DNA from: Lysobacterales bacterium
Lineage (GTDB): Bacteria; Pseudomonadota; Gammaproteobacteria; Xanthomonadales; SZUA-36
Direction of reading: 5' to 3'
DNA: 27,067 bases
Assembly: GCA_029287515.1 (NCBI GenBank)
Contig: JARFQZ010000067.1
Coordinates: forward strand, 1 to 27,067
The notes below the pieces were generated by a model, which had not been told where the DNA came from, did not search any database, and was given only the letters and a program-made list of their open reading frames with translations. Shown in pieces: positions 6,909-14,118 of this stretch. The first letter of the stretch is position 1; each line of letters starts with the position of its first letter. Both the position numbers and the translations under genes were made by a program.

Positions 6909-7304
6909 ATGCGAACAATCCTGTTGAGTTCAGCCGCAATTCTGGCCCTTTTTTTTTCGCTGAATATCGGAGCCGAGGAGTTGGTGCGCGAATTTTCCGG
7001 CGACCGCAGCACCGAGACTCCCGAGTTTGAGGTGAAAGCGCCATGGCTGATCGACTGGCGGGTGAACAGTGATTATCCCGAAACGATGGGTGTTGCGGTT
7101 TCACTGGCTTATGGCGGTACTGACGCATACGCTGGCAAAGTATTCAAGACCAAGAGGCCCGGCAACGGCTTGCGCCTGATGGAGGAAAGCGGCCGCTTTC
7201 GGTTCAAGGTGGATACCGCTGTCGCCTACTGGACACTGAAAGTCATTCAGCTGTCGCCGGAAGAAGCCGAACAGTACAAGCCCAAGAAAGCACTGGATTA
7301 CTAG
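6909..7304 (+). CDS. Small exported protein of unknown function
   Basis: A 131-residue protein with a clear signal peptide: MRTILL, a hydrophobic core to about residue 20, and likely cleavage after NIGA (A22). The mature domain of about 109 residues has no cysteine and no membrane segment. It is rich in aromatic and charged residues (APWLIDWRVN, FRFKVDTAVAYWTLKVIQL), suggesting a small periplasmic beta-rich fold. I do not recognise the family. It is the first gene after the TATAAT box at 6869 and is followed 13 bp later by the SRPBCC gene. No strong ribosome-binding site is visible upstream of the ATG. Confidence 0.75.
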   Translation: MRTILLSSAAILALFFSLNIGAEELVREFSGDRSTETPEFEVKAPWLIDWRVNSDYPETMGVAVSLAYGGTDAYAGKVFKTKRPGNGLRLMEESGRFRFKVDTAVAYWTLKVIQLSPEEAEQYKPKKALDY

Positions 7305-7317
7305 GACCCGGCCCATC

Positions 7318-7785
7318 ATGCCGGTCACGCTTCACAATGAAATTGAAATCGCGGTCACGGCCGAGAAGTTGTTCTCCTACGTGACCCAGCCATGGAAGTG
7401 GCACGAATGGCATCCCAGTTCCAGGTCGGCAACCGCTGTGAAAGACGTCCTGGCAGCCGATGACGAGTTCGAGGAAATCATCGAGGTTCAACCGCTGGCG
7501 CCATTGCCCCCCAGGTTGAAGCGCACGACACGTTACCGGGTAATTGAATCCGTGCCGTTTCATGCCTGGACCGTAGAAGGCAAAATGAAAGATGGCTGGA
7601 TAAGGATTCGATACGATTTCGAGGAAAAGGGTGGCGTCACATTTTTCGCTCGAACGCTTGATTTCAGCGTCAGCGGCCCGAACCGCATCCTGATGCCCAT
7701 GTTAAGGTCGAACATGGAAAAACTTTCCCTGGTTGCATTGAACAACCTGAAACAAAAGTTGGAGGCAAAACCCGATGAATCTTAA
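7318..7785 (+). CDS. SRPBCC (START/polyketide-cyclase-like) domain protein
   Basis: A 155-residue single-domain protein with the helix-grip pattern. An N-terminal strand (TLHNEIEIAVTAEKLFSYVT) is followed by a helix with W-K-W-H-E-W. Curved strands with RYRVIESVPFHAWTVEG and IRYDFEEKGGVTFFARTLDF come next, and a long C-terminal helix (ILMPMLRSNMEKLSLVALNNL) closes the fold. Members bind hydrophobic ligands such as lipids or polyketides, but this sequence does not reveal the ligand. The stop overlaps the gpsA start by 11 bp, so coupling to lipid-precursor synthesis is likely. A lipid-related role is inferred from that context only. Confidence 0.78.
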   Translation: MPVTLHNEIEIAVTAEKLFSYVTQPWKWHEWHPSSRSATAVKDVLAADDEFEEIIEVQPLAPLPPRLKRTTRYRVIESVPFHAWTVEGKMKDGWIRIRYDFEEKGGVTFFARTLDFSVSGPNRILMPMLRSNMEKLSLVALNNLKQKLEAKPDES

Positions 7786-8776
7786 AGCAGCACTCCTGGG
7801 CGGGGGTTCATGGGGTACCACGGTGGCTTCTCTTATCGCCCGCAATGCGCCGGTAAAACTGTGGGCCAGGGATGAATCCACGGTCGATGAAATTAACGGG
7901 CAACATACCAACTCCAAGTACCTGCCCGGTGCGCGATTGAGCTCGAAACTGGAAGCGACCAAGTCAATCAAAAAGGCGGTTTCAAAGTGTGATGTGCTGG
8001 TAATGGGCGTCCCGTCGCAACATTTCAGGTCCGTGCTGGAACAAGCCAGGGATCACCTCAGGCCCTGGGTGCCGGTGATCAGCCTGACCAAGGGCCTGGA
8101 ATTGAACACCCATAAGCGCATGACCGAGATAATCAACGAAGTGCTGCCAGGTCACCCGGTGGGTGTGTTGACCGGGCCCAACCTGGCGCGCGAAATCATT
8201 GTCGGCCAGGCCGCTGCCAGCGTCATAGCGATGGAGGACGAGATCATCGTGCGTGAACTGCAGCAACTGTTCCACAGCGGCCTGTTCCGGGTGTACACCA
8301 ATACGGACCTGGTCGGTTGCGAGCTGGGTGGCGTGTTGAAAAATGTCATAGCCCTTGCGGTTGGCATGGGTGACGGCCAGGGTGCGGGTGACAATACCCG
8401 TTCAGCGCTGATCACCCGCGGGCTGGCGGAAATTACGCGGCTGGGCGTGGCCATGGGCGGGCGGCCCGAGACTTTTTCAGGCCTCGCCGGTATGGGCGAC
8501 CTGATCGCCACCTGCACAAGTGCACAAAGCCGCAATCATTATGTTGGCTTCGAGTTGGGCAAGGGCCGTTCGCTGGAAGAAATCATCGAGGAGATGGTGA
8601 TGGTGGCCGAGGGCGTGAAGAGTGCTCCGACCGTGATGGCGCTGGGGGAAGATTACGGCATAGAGATGCCGATCACGCGCGATGTGATGACGGTGCTGCA
8701 GGGTGAGAAGACACCGAGACAGGCATTTCGCGGACTTTTGATATCTTCAGTGGGTTCAGAGGCAGAGCCGGGTTAA
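7775..8776 (+). CDS. gpsA: Glycerol-3-phosphate dehydrogenase [NAD(P)+]
   Basis: A 333-residue enzyme of normal GpsA length. It reduces dihydroxyacetone phosphate to sn-glycerol 3-phosphate in the cytoplasm, the entry step to phospholipids and triacylglycerol. The NAD(P) loop is GGGSWGTT at 9-16. Other signatures are SLTKGLE near 103-109, LTGPNLAREI near 132-141 and ELGGVLKNVIALA with the catalytic lysine at K189. NTRSALITRGLAE near 207 and the FSGLAGMGDLIATC block follow. The start overlaps the SRPBCC gene and the stop lies 4 bp before the HAD-PlsC gene. It therefore directly supplies the substrate for PlsB encoded two genes later. Confidence 0.96.
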   Translation: MNLKAALLGGGSWGTTVASLIARNAPVKLWARDESTVDEINGQHTNSKYLPGARLSSKLEATKSIKKAVSKCDVLVMGVPSQHFRSVLEQARDHLRPWVPVISLTKGLELNTHKRMTEIINEVLPGHPVGVLTGPNLAREIIVGQAAASVIAMEDEIIVRELQQLFHSGLFRVYTNTDLVGCELGGVLKNVIALAVGMGDGQGAGDNTRSALITRGLAEITRLGVAMGGRPETFSGLAGMGDLIATCTSAQSRNHYVGFELGKGRSLEEIIEEMVMVAEGVKSAPTVMALGEDYGIEMPITRDVMTVLQGEKTPRQAFRGLLISSVGSEAEPG

Positions 8777-8780
8777 AACC

Positions 8781-10376
8781 ATGAGAGTACATAAAGACGT
8801 TATCCAGGAAATTGAGAAGGCGCCTGCAGGGCCGCAGATTGGTGCGTTTTTCGACTTCGACGGCACGCTGATCGCCGGATTCTCTGCCACGGTTTTTCTC
8901 AAGGAGCAACTTCGCCGCGGCGACATTTCTCCGTACCAGTTTGTCGACCTGCTGGCGGCACTGGCGCAGTTCTCGCTGGGCACGCAGGGGTTTTCCGGGC
9001 TGATGACTTCCGCCGCGCAGTTTATGCGCGGCGCCAGCGAGTCGGAGTACATCGAGTTTGGCCAGGAACTCTACGAACAGCAGATAGCGCGCAAGGTCTA
9101 CCCCGAATCGAGGGCGATGGTGCAGGCGCACATGGCCAGGGGGCACACGGTCGCGGTGATCTCCTCGGCGACGCCCTACCAGGTCGAGCCGATGGCCCGT
9201 GACCTGGGAATAGAGCACATCATCTGCAGCCGTTACGAAGTGAAAGACGGAACCTTTACCGGCGGCATCGAGCGCCCCCTGTGTTTCGGCGAGGGTAAGG
9301 TGCTGGCGGCCGAAAGCCTGGCAGAACAGTTTGGCGTCGACCTGGACCAAAGCTATTTCTACAGTGACAGCGACGACGACCTGGAACTGTTGCAACGGGT
9401 TGGGTATCCCCGGCCGCTCAATCCCAACAACAACCTGGCCGCGATAGCGGAGGAAGAAGGTTGGCCGGTTCGGCGTTTCAGAAGCAGGGGACAACCCCAG
9501 GTCAGCGATTTTATCCGTTCGGTGGCGGCAACGGTTTCACTGATCCCTTCCGCGATAGCCGGTATCCCCATCTGGGCGCTGACCGGCTCGAAGAACGAGG
9601 CGCGGAATTTCGCCACCTCGGTATTTGCCGATGTCAGTAGCGCCCTGATCGGTCTCAACCTGGTGGTCAGGGGCGAGTATTACCTTTGGGAGCAACGCCC
9701 GGCCGTTTTCGTCTTCAACCACCAGAGCAAGGTTGACGTCGTGATCATGGCCAAGCTGTTGCGTAAAGACATCGCCGGCGTCGGCAAGAAAGAGATCAAG
9801 CAGATGCCGTTGATCGGCAAAACCCTGGAACTGGCCGGCACGATATTCATCGACCGCGAAAATTCCGCCAGCGCCATCGAAGCGATGAAGCCCCTGGTCG
9901 ATGCGATGCGCAACCAGGGCAAATCTGTGGCCATAGCGCCGGAAGGCACGCGCTCGATCACTCCAAAACTGGCGCCCTTCAAAAAAGGCCCGTTCCACCT
10001 GGCCATGCAGGCCGGCGTGCCGGTGGTGCCGGTGGTTATTCACAATGCAGGCGACGTGGCGCCCAAGGGTGATTTCGTGTTCCGTCAGGCCACGGTCGAG
10101 GTCGATGTGCTGCCGCCGGTGGATACCAGCCATTGGCGCCGGGAGACCGTGGAAGAGCACGTTGCCGAAGTGCGGGGCATGTTTCTGCGGGCATTGGGGC
10201 AGGATGACGAACCGGCGCCCGAAGCAGCGGCATTGCCAAAGCCCGGGGCGGTTAAGAAGGTGACCAGGAAGAAGAAAGGGGTCAAAAAGAAGGCGGTCAG
10301 AAAGAAGGCAGCCGTTAAGAAGGTGGCCAGGAAGAAGGCACGCAAAAAAAAGGCGCCCGCCAGGAAGAATGAGTGA
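8781..10376 (+). CDS. HAD-IB phosphatase / 1-acylglycerol-3-phosphate acyltransferase fusion with Lys-rich tail
   Basis: A 531-residue protein in three parts. Residues 19-235 form a SerB-like HAD-IB hydrolase with intact motifs: DFDGT at 25-29, VISSAT near 126-131, the lysine in GEGK (K173) and YSDSDDD near 194-200. Residues about 295-450 are a PlsC domain with NHxxxxD (H314, D319), FIDR at 356-359, PEGTR at 387-391 and GVPVVPV. Residues 491-531 are a tail of 18 Lys and 5 Arg in 41 residues. Mycobacterium tuberculosis Rv2483c has the same HAD-PlsC order beside PlsB2 and a WS/DGAT. The PlsC half should acylate lysophosphatidate at the membrane. The HAD substrate is unknown; phosphatidate or lysophosphatidate is a reasonable guess. 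It overlaps plsB by 4 bp. Confidence 0.93.
   Translation: MRVHKDVIQEIEKAPAGPQIGAFFDFDGTLIAGFSATVFLKEQLRRGDISPYQFVDLLAALAQFSLGTQGFSGLMTSAAQFMRGASESEYIEFGQELYEQQIARKVYPESRAMVQAHMARGHTVAVISSATPYQVEPMARDLGIEHIICSRYEVKDGTFTGGIERPLCFGEGKVLAAESLAEQFGVDLDQSYFYSDSDDDLELLQRVGYPRPLNPNNNLAAIAEEEGWPVRRFRSRGQPQVSDFIRSVAATVSLIPSAIAGIPIWALTGSKNEARNFATSVFADVSSALIGLNLVVRGEYYLWEQRPAVFVFNHQSKVDVVIMAKLLRKDIAGVGKKEIKQMPLIGKTLELAGTIFIDRENSASAIEAMKPLVDAMRNQGKSVAIAPEGTRSITPKLAPFKKGPFHLAMQAGVPVVPVVIHNAGDVAPKGDFVFRQATVEVDVLPPVDTSHWRRETVEEHVAEVRGMFLRALGQDDEPAPEAAALPKPGAVKKVTRKKKGVKKKAVRKKAAVKKVARKKARKKKAPARKNE
10251..10337 (+). repeat. 63-bp-period direct repeat encoding the lysine-rich tail
   Basis: The 24-base units at 10251-10274 and 10314-10337 differ at one base and lie exactly 63 bp (21 codons) apart, keeping the frame. 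They encode VKKVTRKK and VKKVARKK. The tail probably grew by tandem duplication of this purine-rich unit. An A8 run at 10344-10351 lies just downstream. Confidence 0.75.
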
Positions 10377-12709
10377 GCCGGGCTGGGACCTTTCTGAACC
10401 TGGATGATCTGCAGCACGATGGACCGGTGCTGTTTATTGCGGATGCCGCCAACCACCTCGAACGAAAGCTGATTACTGACTGTCTTTCCGGCAGGGCTGC
10501 CGTTACCGGTTCGTCCGCCGATACCGTCTTCCTGGCCATTTCGAGCAGCGCACAATTGCCGGACCCGGGGGAGTTGGCCGGGAAGCTGGAAACGCCCGGT
10601 AACACCCTGTTGGTGCCGGTGCGGGTGGCGTGGCTGATGCCTGATAGCGAAGGCCCTTCCAAGAAGCCCTTGCCACTGCGTCACCTGGTGTTCGGCGATC
10701 CTCGCCACCCGGGCTCCGCAAGGGGCCGCTGGATTCTGTTTCGCGACCGCAACCGGGCGCGGTGTATCAGTGGCGAACCGGCAACCCTGGAAACTCTGGA
10801 CGCCCGCTTCCGCGAACAGGTGGATGAAAAAACGGCGCAATCACGCGACGCATTCGCCGCCTTCGTGATGCGCCAGGCGGGCCTGTCGCTGGAAGTGGCG
10901 GAATGGGCGTTGATCGGCCGGCGCTACAAGGCGCCCCGCTTTGTCGCCGAAAGCCTGCGCAGCAGCCCCAAATACCGTTCGGCGCTGGCCGACCTCGCAT
11001 CGGAATCCGGTCATTCAAGGGCGGAACTGCGAAAAAAAGCGGACCACTACATGAAGGAACTCATCGCGGTTCCGGATTCGCTGTTCATCGATCTTCGGGC
11101 CCGGTTCGACAATTGGGTCATGAGGTTGAGTTACGGCGGCGAAGTCGTGTTCAGGGATAAGGACCTGGAGCGGGTCAGGGAGATCGTGCAGAAGCACCCG
11201 GCCATGCTGTTGTTTACCCATAAGACCTATATCGACAGCATTGCGCTGACATCGACACTGTTCGCAAATGACTTCCGGATGCTGCACATTTTCGCCGGCA
11301 TCAACATGAACTTCGCCGGCCTGGGTTTGCTGATGCGGCGCTCGGGTGGGATTTTCATTCGCAGGAAGTTCCAGGACAACCCGTTGTACAAGCTGGTTTT
11401 GAGGCAATACGTCGGCTACCTGATGGAGAAACATTTCCCGATGACCTGGGCCTTCGAAGGCACCCGCTCCCGTACCGGCAAGTTGATGCCGCCGCGGCTC
11501 GGCCTGCTGAAATACGTTCTCGAAGCGGCGCATTATACCGATGCGCGCCAAATACACGCGATCCCGGTGGTGGTCAGTTACGACCTGATGCGGGATGTCG
11601 AGGATTACGCCAGCGAGCAGACCGGCAAGGTCAAGAAACCCGAATCGTTCAAGTGGTTCATCGGTTACCTTTCCAGCCTGCGCCGGCCGATGGGGCGGAT
11701 GTACCTGGACTTTGGCGAGTCAGTCGTGCTGGACCAGGCCCCGGACCCCGCCGACCAGATGGCTCTGCCAAAAATTGCCTTCGAAGTGGCCGTGCAGGCC
11801 AACGAGGTGACGCCGATAACGCTCCCGGCGGTGGGCTGCATGGTGCTGCTGGGCGCGGCGCCCCGCGCACTGACCATCGAGGAGCTGCAGTCCGAGGCCG
11901 TGGCCATCGTTCGCTGGGCGCACGCCCGGGGTATCCGGCTGACCAGCGACTTCAGGCCGGAACGCCTGTCGCATGTCCAGGGCCTGGCGGACTCCATGGT
12001 CAGCATGGGGCTGTTGATTCGCTATGACGAGGGGCTGGATACTGTGTTCGGTATCGAGCCGGACCAGCACCCGATGGCCAGCTATTACCGCAACACCATC
12101 ATTCATCACTTCGTCAACAAGGCCATCATCGAGTTGGCCCTGCTGAAGGCCAGCGATGCAGGCAGTGGGCAAGGAGTGGAAACCTTCTGGGATGAAACGC
12201 TGAGATTGCGTGATTTCTTCAAGTTTGAGTTCTTCTATCCATCCAAGAAGAAGTTCAGTAAGCAGCTGAAGGCGGAACTCGAGCGTTCCGATCCCGCCTG
12301 GGCAGAGGTTCTCGAAACGGGCGGCGACGCCATTCTGCGCATGTTGTTCCAGATGCAGCCGCTGCTCGCGCACGCCACATTGCTGCCGTTCGTCGAGGCC
12401 TACAGCGTGGTTTTTGACCTTCTGGTCCGAATGGACGTGACCGAAATTCCCGGTGAGGAAGAGTGCATTGCGCAGTCGCTCAAGGCGGGCAAGCAGGCGT
12501 ATCTGCAGCGGCGCATCACCAGCGAGGCGTCAATCGGCAAGCTCCTGTTCCAGAACGGGTATAAACTGGCAGAGAACTTCGAATTGACACAGGCAGGTGG
12601 CGAGGCTGTTTTGGATCGGCGTATCAGCCTGCTCAAAGATTTCAAGGAACTGTCCAGGATGCTGGAACGGATCCGGCTGATGGCATTGTCCAGTCATGGT
12701 GAACACTGA
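10373..12709 (+). CDS. plsB: Glycerol-3-phosphate 1-O-acyltransferase (PlsB)
   Basis: A 778-residue protein, slightly shorter than E. coli PlsB (about 800). It transfers an acyl chain from acyl-CoA or acyl-ACP to the sn-1 position of glycerol 3-phosphate at the inner membrane. The acyltransferase core carries HKTYID at 283-288 (HX4D), GGIFIRRKF at 325-333 and FEGTRSRTGK at 361-370, followed by a PPRLGLLKY segment. A long N-terminal region and an alpha-helical C-terminal region of about 300 residues are as in the family. The start is GTG 10373, overlapping the HAD-PlsC stop. Gene order HAD-PlsC, PlsB, WS/DGAT matches the Rv2483c, Rv2482c, Rv2484c neighbourhood of mycobacteria in content. Confidence 0.94.
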   Translation: MSRAGTFLNLDDLQHDGPVLFIADAANHLERKLITDCLSGRAAVTGSSADTVFLAISSSAQLPDPGELAGKLETPGNTLLVPVRVAWLMPDSEGPSKKPLPLRHLVFGDPRHPGSARGRWILFRDRNRARCISGEPATLETLDARFREQVDEKTAQSRDAFAAFVMRQAGLSLEVAEWALIGRRYKAPRFVAESLRSSPKYRSALADLASESGHSRAELRKKADHYMKELIAVPDSLFIDLRARFDNWVMRLSYGGEVVFRDKDLERVREIVQKHPAMLLFTHKTYIDSIALTSTLFANDFRMLHIFAGINMNFAGLGLLMRRSGGIFIRRKFQDNPLYKLVLRQYVGYLMEKHFPMTWAFEGTRSRTGKLMPPRLGLLKYVLEAAHYTDARQIHAIPVVVSYDLMRDVEDYASEQTGKVKKPESFKWFIGYLSSLRRPMGRMYLDFGESVVLDQAPDPADQMALPKIAFEVAVQANEVTPITLPAVGCMVLLGAAPRALTIEELQSEAVAIVRWAHARGIRLTSDFRPERLSHVQGLADSMVSMGLLIRYDEGLDTVFGIEPDQHPMASYYRNTIIHHFVNKAIIELALLKASDAGSGQGVETFWDETLRLRDFFKFEFFYPSKKKFSKQLKAELERSDPAWAEVLETGGDAILRMLFQMQPLLAHATLLPFVEAYSVVFDLLVRMDVTEIPGEEECIAQSLKAGKQAYLQRRITSEASIGKLLFQNGYKLAENFELTQAGGEAVLDRRISLLKDFKELSRMLERIRLMALSSHGEH

Positions 12710-14118
12710 TGCAACAACTTAGCGCGCAGGACGCCCAGTTTCTCTACATCGAGACGGGCAACAACCTGACCCACGTAATGGGCGTCAATATCTATGACCC
12801 GTCTACCGCCCCGGGTGGCAAGGTCCGGTTCAAGGACATCATCACGCACGTGGAGGAACGGCTCGGCTCTTCACCCGTGTTCCGCCGCCGCCTGATGCGC
12901 CTGCCTTATGATTTCGATCACCCTTACTGGGTGCAGGACGAATTCTTTGACGTGGAGCATCACATGTTTCATGGGCGCCTGCCCAAACCCGGTGACTGGC
13001 GCCAGTTCTGCATCCACCTGGCGCGGCATTTCAGCCGGCCCATGGACATGAACCGGCCGCTGTGGGACATGTACGTTATCGAGGGCCTGGACCGGATCAA
13101 GGGCATTCCGAAAGGATCCTATGCGATTGCCACACGGGTTCATCACGCGGCCATCGACGGCACGTCGGCGATGCACTTTTTCGCTGCGCTGTCGGACATC
13201 GATTCGAAGGGAACCCCGGCAATCGAGTTACCCGAATGGCCCGCAGACCCCGTCGAGTCTCCTTCCGCGGTCACGGTCGTTAATCGAGCGGTGGTCAGCA
13301 ACCTGCAGTCCCCGGTGAAAATGGCGGGTACGCTTTTGCGGTTTTCGCCTGCGATTTTCAATACCGTGGTGAAATCCCTGTCCTCGGACGGGAGCAAAAG
13401 CCGGCAGGTGCCGCTGACACGGTTCAACCAACCGGTATCACCTCACAAGATGTTTGACGCCACGGTGTTCAGCCTGGCGGAGATGAAGCAGATCAAGGAC
13501 AGTATCGAGGATTCGACCATCAACGACGTGGTCCTGGCCATTTGCGCCGGCGCCCTGCGGATTTACCTGGAGCATCACGAGGAACTTCCGGATGATCCGC
13601 TGGTGGCGATCGCGCCGGTCAACAAGAGAGGCAAGGGGCGCGATTCTGAAATCCCCGGGAACAAGATCAGCGCCATGGCGGTTGCATTACCAACCAATAT
13701 TGACGATCCGATCGAACGCCTGCTGACCATCCGGGACACCACGCGGCAGACCAAGGCCGCCAAGTCCGGAATTTCAGCGCGCCTGATGACCGATCTGAGC
13801 CAGCATGTGCCGGCCGCGACCATGGCGGGTGTGGCCCGGCTGGTTGCCGGAGGCCGCTTCACCTCCAAGCTGTGCAATCTGTTCATATCAAACGTCCCGG
13901 GACCGCAGGAAACCCTTTACATGAACGGCGCCCGCCTGCTTCACACGTACGGCCTGGCGCCGCTGGCGGACGGCATGGGACTGTTCATCGCCACGCCCAG
14001 TTACAACGGGGAGATGACTTTCAGCATCATCTCGGCCCGTGAGATCATGCCCGACATCGAGTTTTTCAGGGAATGCCTGGAGCAATCCTTCGACGAGTTG
14101 CTTGAAGCCGCTGCATGA
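12709..14118 (+). CDS. Wax ester synthase/diacylglycerol acyltransferase (WS/DGAT)
   Basis: A 469-residue protein of normal WS/DGAT length. The catalytic HHxxxDG motif is intact (HHAAIDG, 145-151). PLWDMYVIEGL sits upstream at about 117-127, STINDVVLAICAGALR carries the conserved ND pair, and SNVPGPQETLYMNGARL is the late motif. It would use acyl-CoA to make triacylglycerol from diacylglycerol or wax esters from fatty alcohols, at the membrane or at lipid droplets. The sequence does not decide between these. No fatty alcohol-forming reductase is in the window, and GpsA, PlsB and PlsC lie directly upstream, so triacylglycerol is favoured. The start shares a base with the plsB stop (TGATG). Confidence 0.94.
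   Translation: MQQLSAQDAQFLYIETGNNLTHVMGVNIYDPSTAPGGKVRFKDIITHVEERLGSSPVFRRRLMRLPYDFDHPYWVQDEFFDVEHHMFHGRLPKPGDWRQFCIHLARHFSRPMDMNRPLWDMYVIEGLDRIKGIPKGSYAIATRVHHAAIDGTSAMHFFAALSDIDSKGTPAIELPEWPADPVESPSAVTVVNRAVVSNLQSPVKMAGTLLRFSPAIFNTVVKSLSSDGSKSRQVPLTRFNQPVSPHKMFDATVFSLAEMKQIKDSIEDSTINDVVLAICAGALRIYLEHHEELPDDPLVAIAPVNKRGKGRDSEIPGNKISAMAVALPTNIDDPIERLLTIRDTTRQTKAAKSGISARLMTDLSQHVPAATMAGVARLVAGGRFTSKLCNLFISNVPGPQETLYMNGARLLHTYGLAPLADGMGLFIATPSYNGEMTFSIISAREIMPDIEFFRECLEQSFDELLEAAA

Noticed and set aside
8673..9494. 273-codon minus-strand frame
   Set aside because: Antisense to gpsA and the HAD domain, both with strong motifs; no recognisable protein pattern.
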